Part shown: one piece after another, positions 41,734 through 50,231 of the stretch
Layout: every line of letters begins with the position of its first letter
How positions within the stretch are numbered: position 1 is the stretch's first letter
Assembly (NCBI RefSeq): GCF_013623775.1
Contig: NZ_JABFAM010000007.1
Location: forward strand, 62,001 to 126,000
Reading direction: 5' to 3'
Origin: Rufibacter sp. XAAS-G3-1
GTDB taxonomy: Bacteria > Bacteroidota > Bacteroidia > Cytophagales > Hymenobacteraceae
DNA length: 64,000 nt
The notes under the pieces: model-generated
The model's database searches: none
The model's input: the letters and a program-made list of their open reading frames with translations, nothing else
What the model was told of the DNA's origin: nothing
Program-made: the position numbers and the translations under genes

Positions 41734-43011
41734 CTATTTGGTAATCATCTCAAACCCAAGGTAAGCGTGCAAGGCCTGCGGTAACTTAATTCCTTCCGGC
41801 GTCTGGTTGTTCTCCAGCAATGCGGCCACAATACGCGGCAAGGCCAGGGCACTGCCATTCAAGGTGTGCAGCAGCTGCGGTTTCCCACCCTCGGTACGTT
41901 GACGCAGTTTCAACCGGTTGGCCTGGTAGGTTTCAAAGTTAGAGACGGAACTGACTTCCAGCCATCGGCCTTGGGCCGCGGAATACACTTCCATGTCATA
42001 GGTGAGGGCCGAGGTGAAGCCCATGTCGCCGCCGCAGAGGCGGAGCACGCGGTAGGGAAGTTCCAGTTTCTGGAGTAGACCCTGGATGTACTGGCTCATT
42101 TCCTCTAACGCCTGGTAGGATTTTTCCGGGGTTTGGATCTGCACGATCTCTACTTTGTCGAACTGGTGCAGGCGGTTCAAACCCCGCACATCTGCCCCCC
42201 AGGAACCGGCCTCTCTTCTGAAACAAGGCGTGTAGCCCACGTTTTTGATGGGAAGTTTGCCTTCGGCAATGATCTCGTCGCGGTAGAGGTTGGTGATGGG
42301 CACCTCGGCGGTAGGGATCAGGTAGAGGTTGTCGGCGGTGGCGTGGTACATCTGGCCTTCCTTGTCGGGGAGTTGGCCGGTGCCGTAGCCCGAGGCTTCG
42401 TTCACCACAATGGGGGGCTGCACTTCGGTGTAACCGGCTTTCATGGCTTCGTCCAGGAAGAAGTTGATGAGCGCGCGCTGCAGACGGGCGCCCTGGCCTT
42501 TGTACACGGGAAATCCGGCCCCGGCTATTTTGATACCTAATTCAAAGTCAATGATGTCATACTGCTTGATGAGTTCCCAGTGGGGTTGCGCGCCTGCGGA
42601 CAGTTGCGGGATAGAACCATGTTCCAGTACCACTTCGTTGTCCTCGGCAGACCGGCCGGCGGGCACGCTGCTATGCGGAATGTTGGGAATTTTGTAGAGT
42701 CCCTGCTGCAGGGCTTGCTCCAGACTCTGTACTTCCTCGTCCAGGGCTTTGGTGCGTAGCTTCAGGTCGGCGGTTTCGGTTTTGAGGGCCTCGGCCTGGT
42801 CTTTCTGGCCGCTTTTCATGAGGCCGCCTATTTCCTTGGCCAAGGCGTTGGCCCGGCCCAGGAGCTCGTCACGCTCGGTTTGCAGGGTGCGGCGTTTCTG
42901 ATCCAAGTCCAGCAAAGCCTGTACTTCCTGGGCGGCGTTAGGGAAGTTTCTTTTCTGCAGGCCAGCAAGAACAAGATCGGTATGCTCGCGTAAAACGGGT
43001 ATCTGTAACAT
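41734..43011 (-). CDS. serS: Seryl-tRNA synthetase
   Basis: 425 residues, full length. The N-terminal antiparallel coiled coil (about 30-105, LLDLDQKRRTLQTERDELLGRANALAKE) binds tRNA-Ser. Class II motifs follow: motif 1 around GYTEVQPPIVVNEASGYGTGQLP, motif 2 in YTPCFRREAGSWGADVRGLNRLHQFDKVE, and motif 3 in LNGSALALPRIVAALLENNQ. It charges tRNA-Ser. A minus-strand TATTTTTG (43041-43034) fits a -7 element 23 bases before the start. Confidence 0.97.
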   Translation of the reverse strand: MLQIPVLREHTDLVLAGLQKRNFPNAAQEVQALLDLDQKRRTLQTERDELLGRANALAKEIGGLMKSGQKDQAEALKTETADLKLRTKALDEEVQSLEQALQQGLYKIPNIPHSSVPAGRSAEDNEVVLEHGSIPQLSAGAQPHWELIKQYDIIDFELGIKIAGAGFPVYKGQGARLQRALINFFLDEAMKAGYTEVQPPIVVNEASGYGTGQLPDKEGQMYHATADNLYLIPTAEVPITNLYRDEIIAEGKLPIKNVGYTPCFRREAGSWGADVRGLNRLHQFDKVEIVQIQTPEKSYQALEEMSQYIQGLLQKLELPYRVLRLCGGDMGFTSALTYDMEVYSAAQGRWLEVSSVSNFETYQANRLKLRQRTEGGKPQLLHTLNGSALALPRIVAALLENNQTPEGIKLPQALHAYLGFEMITK

Positions 43012-43033
43012 GGTGCGTCTGGTTATGTGTACG

Positions 43034-43041
43034 CAAAAATA
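43034..43041 (-). promoter_or_regulatory. -7 element of serS
   Basis: TATTTTTG on the minus strand fits TAnnTTTG. A -33 TTTG is not seen at 19 bases; an ATTG occurs at a spacer of about 22. The remaining ~250 bases up to rho carry no gene and may form a long rho leader. Confidence 0.4.
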
Positions 43042-43290
43042 GAATATTTTGGATAGGCTGCGGCAATAGGCAGGTTTTTGTGAAAATTTGTGTAACTTTA
43101 TATATTAATTTTCTCGTATTGCTTGTAAAATAGAACAAGGCTGTCTAACATTGCAGTACATTTTCTGAACGACCGTCATCCGGGTTCTCCAGTACGTCTT
43201 ACACACCAATTTTTTCCTGTTTTAATCCGTCTGCCTGTTGCGCTCTGCAACCGCTATGCATTTAAACCGAATAGCTAATTAATTCAATTT

Positions 43291-45288
43291 ATGTACAACA
43301 TTGACGAGTTGAAGGATTCTCTTCTTTCAGAACTCAAAGAGATTGCTGAGAACCTCGGCGTCACGAACTTCAAGAAGCTCAGCAAACAAGACCTGATCTA
43401 CAAAATCCTGGATCAGCAAGCCGTTACCCCCCTTGAGAATCTCCCCAAAAAATATAAAAAAACATCTAAGAAGGCAGACGAACAGACCGATGCTGCGGTA
43501 GCGGTAGCGGATGTGCCCGTTCCGGAGACGGTGGTGGACAACGCCCCTGTTGCCATGCCAGCACCAGTGCAGGAAACACCGGTGCAAGCTGTCCCGGAAG
43601 ATGTTCCGGCAGCTGCTCCGGCCCGTGGCCGAACCAGAACTACCTCTGCTGAGCGTCCCGTGAGAGCAGAACGTGCCCCGGCAACGGTGCGGGAAGACAG
43701 ACTCCATGCGCCGCAGGCCCTGCGCCCCGACATTCGCGAAGCACGGGAACTGTCCCGTTCTGAAGGAAGGGAGCCCCAGCCCCGCGAAAGCCGTCCTGAG
43801 CCCCGCGAGAACCGCCCGCAGCCGCGTGATCTTCAACCGCAACCACGCGAACCACGTGAACAACGGGAGCCCCGGGAACAGAGAGAGCCTGCCCCACGGG
43901 TGCCGCGTGAACCCAGAGAGCAGCGGGAGCCAAGGGAACTCCAGGCCCGTGAGCCTCGGGAAAATACCACCCGGGAGCCAAGAGAAAACGCCCCCAGAGA
44001 ACCTAGGGAGAACGCGCCCAGAGAACCACGCGAGCCAAGGGAAAATACCCCCCGTGAGCCACGCGATAACAATAACAACCCCAACTGGCAAAACCGCCGC
44101 GAGCCCAATCAGCAGAGCCAGCCCAGGCCGCAGCAACAACAGAATAACGCTAATAGCGCCAATTACCGCGAGTTTGACGGCGTTATTGCGAACGAAGGCG
44201 TGCTGGAGTTGATGCAGGACGGCTACGGCTTCCTGCGCTCTGCCCACTACCATTACCTGGCCAGCCCAGATGATATCTATGTGTCACCGTCGCAGATTAA
44301 GTTGTTTGGTTTGAAAACCGGCGACAGCGTGAAAGGCACCGTGCGGGCACCCAAAGAAGGCGAGAAATATTTCGCGTTGCTGAAGGTAGACTCCGTGAAC
44401 GGCCGTACCACCGAGGAAATCAGAGATCGCATTCCGTTCCAGCATTTAACGCCTCTTTTTCCGGAAGAACGCCTGAAACTGACCACCCGCTCCAGCCAGT
44501 ACTCTACCCGCATCATGGATTTGTTCGCCCCCATAGGGAAAGGACAGCGTGGTTTGATTGTGGCCCAACCCAAAACCGGTAAAACAGTATTGCTGAAGGA
44601 GATAGCGAACGCCATCACTGAAAACCACCCCGAAGTGTACCTCATGATCCTGTTGATTGATGAGCGCCCCGAGGAGGTAACCGACATGGCCCGTAGCGTA
44701 AAAGCCGAGGTGATTGCCTCTACCTTTGACGAACAGGCCGAGCGCCACGTGAAAATCTCCAGCATTGTGCTGGACAAAGCCAAGCGCATGGTAGAGTGCG
44801 GCCATGATGTGGTTATTCTGCTAGATTCTATCACTCGTCTGGCCCGGGCGTACAACACCGTGGTTCCTTCTTCCGGTAAAATCCTATCTGGTGGGGTGGA
44901 TGCCAATGCGTTACACAAACCGAAGCGCTTCTTCGGGGCGGCCCGTAACGTGGAGAACGGCGGCTCTTTGACCATCATCGCCACGGCTTTGATTGACACT
45001 GGTTCTAAGATGGACGAGGTAATCTTCGAGGAATTCAAAGGAACCGGCAACATGGAACTCCAGTTGGATCGCAAACTGGCCAACAAGCGCGTGTACCCAG
45101 CCATCGACGTTCCGGCTTCCGGTACCCGCCGCGAAGACCTGCTCATGGATCGCGACGAACTCAGCCGTGTTTGGATCCTGCGTAAATTCATGTCTGACAT
45201 GAACTCCGTAGAGGCCATGGAATTCCTGAAAGACCGCATGAAAGGCACCAAAGACAACGACGAGTTCCTGATCTCCATGAATAGTTAG
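43291..45288 (+). CDS. rho: Transcription termination factor Rho with long Arg/Pro/Glu-rich disordered insert
   Basis: 665 residues, about 250 longer than E. coli Rho. Residues 1-45 are the Rho_N helical domain ([37 protein letters not shown]). Residues ~60-290 are a low-complexity insert, first Ala/Val/Pro-rich and then dominated by REPREN/PREPRE repeats and finally Asn/Gln. The RNA-binding cold-shock-like domain ([21 protein letters not shown]) is ~300-370, and the RecA-like motor follows with P-loop P427-K-T-G-K-T432 and [16 protein letters not shown]. The hexamer ends untranslated transcripts. Bacteroidota Rho inserts have been linked to phase separation in Bacteroides. Strong terminator right after the gene. 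Confidence 0.97.
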   Translation: MYNIDELKDSLLSELKEIAENLGVTNFKKLSKQDLIYKILDQQAVTPLENLPKKYKKTSKKADEQTDAAVAVADVPVPETVVDNAPVAMPAPVQETPVQAVPEDVPAAAPARGRTRTTSAERPVRAERAPATVREDRLHAPQALRPDIREARELSRSEGREPQPRESRPEPRENRPQPRDLQPQPREPREQREPREQREPAPRVPREPREQREPRELQAREPRENTTREPRENAPREPRENAPREPREPRENTPREPRDNNNNPNWQNRREPNQQSQPRPQQQQNNANSANYREFDGVIANEGVLELMQDGYGFLRSAHYHYLASPDDIYVSPSQIKLFGLKTGDSVKGTVRAPKEGEKYFALLKVDSVNGRTTEEIRDRIPFQHLTPLFPEERLKLTTRSSQYSTRIMDLFAPIGKGQRGLIVAQPKTGKTVLLKEIANAITENHPEVYLMILLIDERPEEVTDMARSVKAEVIASTFDEQAERHVKISSIVLDKAKRMVECGHDVVILLDSITRLARAYNTVVPSSGKILSGGVDANALHKPKRFFGAARNVENGGSLTIIATALIDTGSKMDEVIFEEFKGTGNMELQLDRKLANKRVYPAIDVPASGTRREDLLMDRDELSRVWILRKFMSDMNSVEAMEFLKDRMKGTKDNDEFLISMNS

Positions 45289-45309
45289 TCTTTAGAATAT
45301 ACTTGACAA

Positions 45310-45350
45310 CAAGAAGGCCCCGCAGATTTCTGTGGGGCCTTCTTGTTTTT
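45310..45350 (+). terminator. Terminator of rho
   Basis: CAAGAAGGCCCCGCAG / TGTGGGGCCTTCTTG with a 5-base loop and a T run. Its last bases begin the next A-palindrome (45345-45380). Confidence 0.9.
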
Positions 45351-45746
45351 GGCCTGTTTTCAGAAAAGTAAGCGCAAAACAGCCTGAATTAAATCACCTG
45401 GCGCGAGACTCCAGTCCCGTGCGTACGGATGAAATGAGGCTCCAGGCTCGCCGGGAGCCGAAAGCGGAGAAGCTATTGGCTCAGACGCTCGCAGGTCTTC
45501 CAGACGCTACGAGGTCTTTGGAGTAAATGATAAGTAGCAGCAAGCAGAAACTCCCTCCTAGTTTAGGAGAGGTGCCCGAAGGGCGGGGTGGTAAATAGGG
45601 GTAACCGGAGCAACAAGCGTTGCTTCTCAGCAATGCGTACTCTCGCTGCAAGGCAGCGAGAGTAGTCAGAGACTACCCATCATCCCTAGACACGAGTCAG
45701 AGACTCGCGCCAGAGGGAACACTGAAAACTGAAAACTACCAACCAG
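45345..45746. repeat. Repeat island after rho: A, B, reversed G, partial B
   Basis: A-palindrome 45345-45380; B dyad 45398-45460 with mismatching inner arms; G module reversed at 45482-45522 (GACGCTACGAGGTCTTTGGAG); small dyads AGTAGTCagAGACTACT-like near 45660-45675; partial B 45690-45713 (CACGAGTCAGAGACTCGCGCCAG). No gene. Confidence 0.6.
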
Positions 45747-46343
45747 CTAGCCGCCAAAACTCCCGTACCGAACTGCTTTTTTCTTTTCAGGATCATAGAC
45801 CAGTAGCCGTCCGTCTTCTTTGCCTAAGAGGTATTTAAACCCGATGGCTTTGGGGTTGGCTTGAATGCGTTTCCAGGTGCTTTCATTCACAAAGGAAGCC
45901 TGTACTGGGGCGTTGGGGGCAATGGCCGGCGAAACAAAGTCAGCGGGCTGCACAAAATTGTCCATGCGTTTGATGATGTAGGCTTCGCGCTCAGAATTGG
46001 TGGCGGTGGGCGTTTTCATCTCGTAGACCAGGCTGGCCTCTAAATCGGCGGCAGGAAAGCTTTCTTCGTAGATTTTCTGGCCGTCCTGGGTGGTGATGGT
46101 GAATTCTACCTCGCCCTCAGAAATGGAGGTGCCGTGCAGGGACAACCGGAAATAGTCGGGTCTCTGGTCTGAGGAGAACAGATGGGTGCGTTGCACAATG
46201 TGTTGCACGGGCAGTTTTGTATCGGTCTTATCCTTTTCTGAGGAGGTGGAGGTTCCGGCGGAAGTGGAAGTAGTAGTTTCTTCTGAAGAAGATTGGCAAC
46301 TGAACAGGAAGGCCAGTACCGCTACCCAATAAGTTTTGTGCAT
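45747..46343 (-). CDS. Lipoprotein of unknown function
   Basis: 198 residues from the ATG at 46343 (MHKTYWVAVLAFLFSC); 7 further upstream codons are in frame but would break the signal. The lipobox Cys is residue 16. A Ser/Thr/Glu-rich spacer (SSSEETTTSTSAGTSTSSEKDK) leads to a folded part with DYFRLSLHGTSISEGEVEFTITTQDGQKIYEESF and KAIGFKYLLGKEDGRLLVYDPEKKKAVRYG. The C-terminal half resembles no enzyme I know. It is 60 bases downstream of the UbiA gene on the same strand; it may be the last gene of that transcript. Confidence 0.75.
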   Translation of the reverse strand: MHKTYWVAVLAFLFSCQSSSEETTTSTSAGTSTSSEKDKTDTKLPVQHIVQRTHLFSSDQRPDYFRLSLHGTSISEGEVEFTITTQDGQKIYEESFPAADLEASLVYEMKTPTATNSEREAYIIKRMDNFVQPADFVSPAIAPNAPVQASFVNESTWKRIQANPKAIGFKYLLGKEDGRLLVYDPEKKKAVRYGSFGG

Positions 46344-46403
46344 GTTTTCAGAGAGTTGGCCCAAAAAAGGTGTACGTGCCGCACCAGCCAGAGTTCGCGC
46401 GTT

Positions 46404-47282
46404 TTAAGTCCAGAGTTGCCAGAATACAATCAGCCCGAACGAAAAGCTCATGCACAGGGAAGAGACCTTGTTCATGCGCATGGTATTCTCAAAGTTTGCC
46501 GCCGAAGGGGTACGCCTCACCTGTAAAAGCCACTGACTGAAAACCACCAACACCGGCCCGGTACCCACCAGAAAAAAGAGACTGTGCCACCCTTCGTCGC
46601 GCCGCCAATAGGTGTAAAAAAGCAGGGCCGTGGCTACCAACAGGCTACTAGCGGCAAAAAGAAACGTTCCCCACAAACCCAGTTTCAGACTCAATGTTTG
46701 ATCTCCGCGCCGGGCATCCTCCTCGTGCTGGTACACCTGCGTGAGTGGGTAAGAGCCGCACAGAAACAAAGAACTCACCAGCGCCAGCAGCAGATTATTG
46801 GTGCTTAGCAGAATGTCATCGGCCACGCCGATGCCTTTCTGCACCATGGCAAACGTGAACGCCCCCTGGAATACCACCACTACCAAGGTGCTCAGGATTG
46901 GGTACTTTTTGAGCCGGATCCCCTCATAGCTGTACGCCTTTGACACCAACAGATACAGCAACACCATGGCCGCAAAATACCAGGAAAGCAGCGCCGAAAG
47001 CACCACCGCCAGCACATCAAACCCCCACACCAGCCAGTAGAGAGACTTGGTGACTTTGGGCGGATGTTTGAGGCCGCCAATGCTGCCCTCGTCGCGGTCA
47101 TAGTACGAGTTGTAGCCGTTGCTGGCGGGATAAACCAAGAGGTGCAGAATCAGAAACACGGCCACGGTTCTCCAGAATGACACCTCTGGTTCGGCGCTCA
47201 GCGCGAACCAGAAAATAGGCATCAGGAACAAGGAAAACGGGATGCGGAGCAAGCGCCAGGCATCTGACCAGGAGGAGTTCAT
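46404..47282 (-). CDS. UbiA-family prenyltransferase
   Basis: 292 residues with about eight membrane segments. The first Asp-rich motif is NGYNSYYDRDEGSIGG (N55-D64), a form of NxxxDxxxD; the second conserved region is SKAYSYEGIRLKKYPILS. UbiA enzymes attach isoprenoid chains to aromatic or other acceptors in the membrane (quinones, heme, chlorophyll and others). The gene starts 9 bases after the stop of a membrane-bound methyltransferase-like gene, so the two may modify the same small lipid or quinone. No menaquinone genes are nearby; the product is unknown. Confidence 0.88.
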   Translation of the reverse strand: MNSSWSDAWRLLRIPFSLFLMPIFWFALSAEPEVSFWRTVAVFLILHLLVYPASNGYNSYYDRDEGSIGGLKHPPKVTKSLYWLVWGFDVLAVVLSALLSWYFAAMVLLYLLVSKAYSYEGIRLKKYPILSTLVVVVFQGAFTFAMVQKGIGVADDILLSTNNLLLALVSSLFLCGSYPLTQVYQHEEDARRGDQTLSLKLGLWGTFLFAASSLLVATALLFYTYWRRDEGWHSLFFLVGTGPVLVVFSQWLLQVRRTPSAANFENTMRMNKVSSLCMSFSFGLIVFWQLWT

Positions 47283-47291
47283 GGCTACAGT

Positions 47292-48074
47292 TTACGAAGG
47301 ATATCCTATTAAGTACAACACGCCGGTGCCGCTCCAATGCCGCGCCCGCCCAATGTGCCAGGTGTACTGCGGCGCGTTTATCGCGGCCACCATTTTCTCT
47401 AAGTGCGCCGGCGTGTACATGCGCAGCAAAGAAACGGTGCCGTCCCAGACGGTTCCCAGGGGGATGAGGGGAATGAGGTACGTGAAAAACAAGCGGCTCC
47501 AGGTAAACGGCCTAATGAAAGGGGTAATCAAAAGAATGAGCCACGGGAAAACGAACCACACCAGCAGTAACTCATGCCAGCGCTTTCCGGCCCCTTCAAA
47601 TACGCCAATGCCCTGGTTTTGCCGCACCGCATCAGCAAGAATGGCGGTGGCCGTTTCTGGCCTGAAATGGTGAAAAGCCGAGAAAACGGTTCTGAAGCCC
47701 GGCAGGTCATCTGGTACGGCGGTCGCATCTACGGGGGCTTTCTCAAATTGCAGGGCGCCGTTGCTTTGGGTTGCCAGAAATTGGTAGGCCTCTACGTTGG
47801 GGTACTTATCTGTAAGGGTAATGGAAATCTGGTGGCCGGCCTGTTTTTCCAACTCCTGCCAGATCTGCTGAATGCCGCCCCCGGCCCCGGAGCAAAGGTC
47901 TACCAAATGCGTCTGGCGGGTGTGGGCCAGCGCTTGCCGCAGGAGCGGGACAATGGGTTTGTAAATGCCCAGGGCCGTGATCAGGAACCGCAGCACATCC
48001 ATCATGCCCTGCCGCACCACGTGCGGAAACCAAGGCTGGTCTTCCAGTTCAAACAGGTGCAGACGGAATTTCAT
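47292..48074 (-). CDS. SAM-dependent methyltransferase-like protein with C-terminal membrane segments
   Basis: 260 residues. The Rossmann motif I is HLVDLCSGAGGG (57-67), followed by ISITLTDKYPNVEAY (acidic ribose-binding end of strand 2) and FRTVFSAFHHFRPETATAI (motif post-II). Residues ~160-210 are strongly hydrophobic (LLLVWFVFPWLILLITPFI, FFTYLIPLIPLGTVW), so the protein is membrane attached. The pairing with UbiA suggests action on a prenylated or lipidic product. In some Bacteroidota such pairs accompany type III polyketide synthases, but none is present here. Confidence 0.82.
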   Translation of the reverse strand: MKFRLHLFELEDQPWFPHVVRQGMMDVLRFLITALGIYKPIVPLLRQALAHTRQTHLVDLCSGAGGGIQQIWQELEKQAGHQISITLTDKYPNVEAYQFLATQSNGALQFEKAPVDATAVPDDLPGFRTVFSAFHHFRPETATAILADAVRQNQGIGVFEGAGKRWHELLLVWFVFPWLILLITPFIRPFTWSRLFFTYLIPLIPLGTVWDGTVSLLRMYTPAHLEKMVAAINAPQYTWHIGRARHWSGTGVLYLIGYPS

Positions 48075-48182
48075 GGGGCGTGTAAAGGAACCTCGGGTTA
48101 ATGATACGTTTTTTGAAATTCAGGCGCAAACCACCGTTGTATACGGCAATCAGCAATTTTAACCAGTAGCCCGAAAAAGGCA

Positions 48183-48215
48183 AAAAAGAGCCCACCCAAA
48201 TGAGTTTGAGTGGGC
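48183..48215 (-). terminator. Terminator of the lipocalin-like gene
   Basis: AGCCCACCCAAA / TTTGAGTGGGCT (one mismatch) with a short loop; on the minus strand it continues into CTTTTTTG. It lies 22 bases after the stop. Confidence 0.75.
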
Positions 48216-48237
48216 TTTCTTCTAAGGCCAGGCGGGT

Positions 48238-48663
48238 TTACTCAGCTTTCAAGGTAAGGGTAGAACCGTCTGGGGCCTGTAGTTTCAGGTCGTCGTCGTC
48301 CAGTTCCGTCACGGTGAAGTTCTCGCTCACGTTGTTGTTGGCGTACGTCAGGCTCAGGGTCTTGTTGGGCGCACTGTACACCCAGGTGCCGTTCGCCGAA
48401 GCCGTTTCAGAGGTCTGGGTGAAGTTGCCGTTGGCGAAGAACTGGATCTGCTCCTGTTTCTCTTCTGAGGTGAGTTTGTCTTTGTCGCCGGAGGCGGTGG
48501 TTTCTTTGCTGGCTTTCCAGATTTTGCTGGTAGTGCCGGAAATCATCTGGGAGTTGCCGCCGTCCTCTGCCTTGTTGCCACAGCTGAAGGAGAAGGCACT
48601 TAGCCAAACCAGGCAAACAAGCGTGAACAACCGAGTGGCCGGTAATGCAATTTTCATTTTCAT
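48238..48663 (-). CDS. Lipocalin-like lipoprotein
   Basis: 141 residues. The lipobox is FSFSC with Cys28. The mature part has SGTTSKIWKASKETT, FFANGNFTQTSETASANGTWVY and LSLTYANNNVSENFTVTELDDDDLKLQAPDGSTLTLKAE. The order 'W-K ... F-x-x-x-G-x-F ... G-x-W ... L-x-L ... I/L-x-x-L-x-x-x-x-L' is that of small Bacteroidota lipocalin-like proteins. Role unknown, probably envelope. ATG at 48663 or 48657 (MKMK). Confidence 0.75.
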   Translation of the reverse strand: MKMKIALPATRLFTLVCLVWLSAFSFSCGNKAEDGGNSQMISGTTSKIWKASKETTASGDKDKLTSEEKQEQIQFFANGNFTQTSETASANGTWVYSAPNKTLSLTYANNNVSENFTVTELDDDDLKLQAPDGSTLTLKAE

Positions 48664-48849
48664 AGTTTTAAGATTGGTTCAGGGTTCTACGTATTCGCCG
48701 CAGGCAAACACGGTTTTTCATACGTGGGTTTTTACGCACAGTTCTATTAAAATAAACAAACTTATCTAAGAAGGGCGCGTAGAAATTAGCCTGTATGCCA
48801 GTTGCATACTTTTATTGAAAGAAGACAGCTTAACCAAAAAAATATAACT

Positions 48850-49146
48850 ATGGGATTATTTGATTTTCTGAAAAAAGGGGAGGAGAAGCCGGTACAGAAG
48901 CCCGTGGCCCAACCCGTAGCAAAGCCCGCGGCTCCTGCGCAACCGGTTGCCGCCCCACCAGCCGCCGCTCCCCAACCGGCTTTTGACACGTACACCGTGA
49001 AAGGCGGAGATTCCCTCTCCAAAATCGCCAAGAACTTCTACGGCGATGCCCAGCAGTGGCATAAGATACACCAGGCCAATCTGGACAAAATCAAGAACCC
49101 CGATCTCATTGAAGTGGGGTGGCAACTCAAAATCCCGAAGGCCTAA
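48850..49146 (+). CDS. Short LysM-domain protein
   Basis: 98 residues from the ATG at 48850 (MGLFDFLKKGEEKP). An Ala/Pro/Val-rich linker (about 15-45) precedes one LysM domain: DTYTVKGGDSLSKIAKNFYGDAQQWHKIHQANLDKIKNPDLIEVGWQLKIP. No signal peptide is evident, which matches the BON/LysM-like family (YgaU/Kbp type) found inside cells, where Kbp binds K+. Here the BON domain is absent and replaced by a Pro-Ala linker. Function is inferred only. A long perfect hairpin follows. Confidence 0.85.
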   Translation: MGLFDFLKKGEEKPVQKPVAQPVAKPAAPAQPVAAPPAAAPQPAFDTYTVKGGDSLSKIAKNFYGDAQQWHKIHQANLDKIKNPDLIEVGWQLKIPKA

Positions 49147-49165
49147 AAGCCGCTCGGGAGAGCTT

Positions 49166-49220
49166 CTTTAAACAGGAAAGAGAGTTTGCCATGGTGGCGG
49201 GCTCTCTTTCCTGTTTAAAG
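49166..49220 (+). terminator. Long hairpin after the LysM gene
   Basis: CTTTAAACAGGAAAGAGAG / CTCTCTTTCCTGTTTAAAG is a perfect 19-bp stem with a 17-base loop, 20 bases after the stop. It has no T tail beyond the arm, so it may act in both directions. Confidence 0.8.
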
Positions 49221-49660
49221 GCATGTTTACATGTTGCCTTTGCCGTACATAGAGAAGAATTCAAACATGCTTTAGCTTATTAACTGGCGTTTAGGGGCTG
49301 TTTTAGGGAAAACGGGCCCTAAACGCCTAAACCTGTAAGGTCTCCAAGACCTCACAGGTTTAGAGTGAACTGGCGCGAGACTTTAGTCTCGTGACTTAGG
49401 ATGAAGCGAGTCTCCAGACTCGCCGGGAACCACCGGCAGGATTGGGTAAGGCCATTTAAGTCCTGAAGGCACCGCTCTTACGGAGTTCCACTCAGGAAGC
49501 AACCGGGTGGGGAGTTCTATTCCCCTTCTTTGCCCGTGGTTCCCGGCGGAGTGGAACTCCGCAGCAGGCAGGTTCGGGAGTAGAACTCCCGAACAGTAAG
49601 AGTGCAGGATTGGGTAAGGCCATTTAAATCCTGAAGGCTCTTTTTCTGTTTTCTAAAAAT
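49221..49660. repeat. Repeat island: A-F-B plus H modules
   Basis: No gene. The start carries an E-like end (about 49219-49272, GCATGTTTACATG...AAACATGC). Then A-palindrome 49286-49327, F palindrome 49329-49361 and B dyad 49371-49437 run almost without spacers, then H-type stretches with TTCGGGAGTAGAACTCCCGAA (49573-49594) and the direct repeat AGGATTGGGTAAGGCCATTTAA (about 49438 and 49606). Confidence 0.7.
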
Positions 49661-49671
49661 ACTAAAGTCAA

Positions 49672-49741
49672 GTTAAGGGCTATTTTCGCCAAAACAGCCC
49701 CTAAACAGGAACGGCGGGTAAAGTACCTGCCGTTCCTGTTT
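49672..49741. terminator. Overlapping hairpins (A-palindrome and perfect 18-bp stem) before the GNAT gene end
   Basis: The A-palindrome 49672-49706 (GTTAAGGGCTATTTT / AAAACAGCCCCTAAAC) is directly followed by AAACAGGAACGGCGGGTA / TACCTGCCGTTCCTGTTT (49703-49741). A further A copy is at 49799-49832, nearest the stop of the minus-strand GNAT gene. Confidence 0.65.
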
Positions 49742-49835
49742 AAGTTTAAAGCTGTAGGGGATTTTGAGGGGCCGCACGCAAGCCTTGGCCGCGCCGCTGT
49801 TAGGGCTACTTTCCAGAAAACAGGCCCAAAAAGGC

Positions 49836-50099
49836 TTACTGCGGGTGCCGTTCCAGGTAACTTGCCACGGCCTGGCAGGTGGCGCGCACTTCCAATCCCT
49901 TTGAGGATGCATAGTCTAAGCCGTGTTTGATGAGTTGGTCGGCGTAGCCTTTGCCGCGGTGTTCTGCTTCAATGAAGGTATGCTGGAAATCTATGGTGCC
50001 TTCGTCTGGAAGGGCATAGGCCAGTTCTCCAATATCTTCGTTGTCCAGCAGGGCGGTAAACTGCTGGGCCTCTTGGTCGTGTTCAAAGTTTAGGTTCAT
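49836..50099 (-). CDS. Small GNAT-family N-acetyltransferase (YjdJ-like)
   Basis: 87 residues. It has the short GNAT core used by the YjdJ/GtlB group: IGELAYALPDEGTIDFQHTFIEAEHRGKGYADQLIKHGLDYASSKGLEVRATCQAVASYLERHP. The acetyl-CoA loop R/Q-x-x-G-x-A/G is HRGKGYA, and the conserved C-terminal Cys and 'Y-L-x-x-H-P' are present. The target is unknown. Single gene close to the acs gene, which lies downstream on the minus strand of a different transcript. Confidence 0.88.
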   Translation of the reverse strand: MNLNFEHDQEAQQFTALLDNEDIGELAYALPDEGTIDFQHTFIEAEHRGKGYADQLIKHGLDYASSKGLEVRATCQAVASYLERHPQ

Positions 50100-50210
50100 G
50101 GGATAAGGAATTTAGAGTCAGATCCATGGTTTCTGAAAGTGAAACCAGTTCTATTCTTTACTTATCCCTAGCTTAAAAGGTTGATTTTACTTTTGCATGG
50201 GAAAAGAAAA

Positions 50211-50231
50211 AAGGGGCCTATAAGGCCCCTT
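50211..50231 (-). terminator. Terminator overlapping the acs stop codon
   Basis: AAGGGGCCT-ata-AGGCCCCTT with the acs TAA stop inside the hairpin; on the minus strand a T-rich run (TTTTCTTTTCCC) follows. Translation to the stop codon would cover half of the stem. Confidence 0.8.

Noticed and set aside
43327-44253. 308-codon open frame antisense to the Rho insert
   Set aside because: Its repetitive Leu/Pro/Trp/Gly translation is the complement of the Arg-Glu-Pro repeats of Rho; no start or family evidence.
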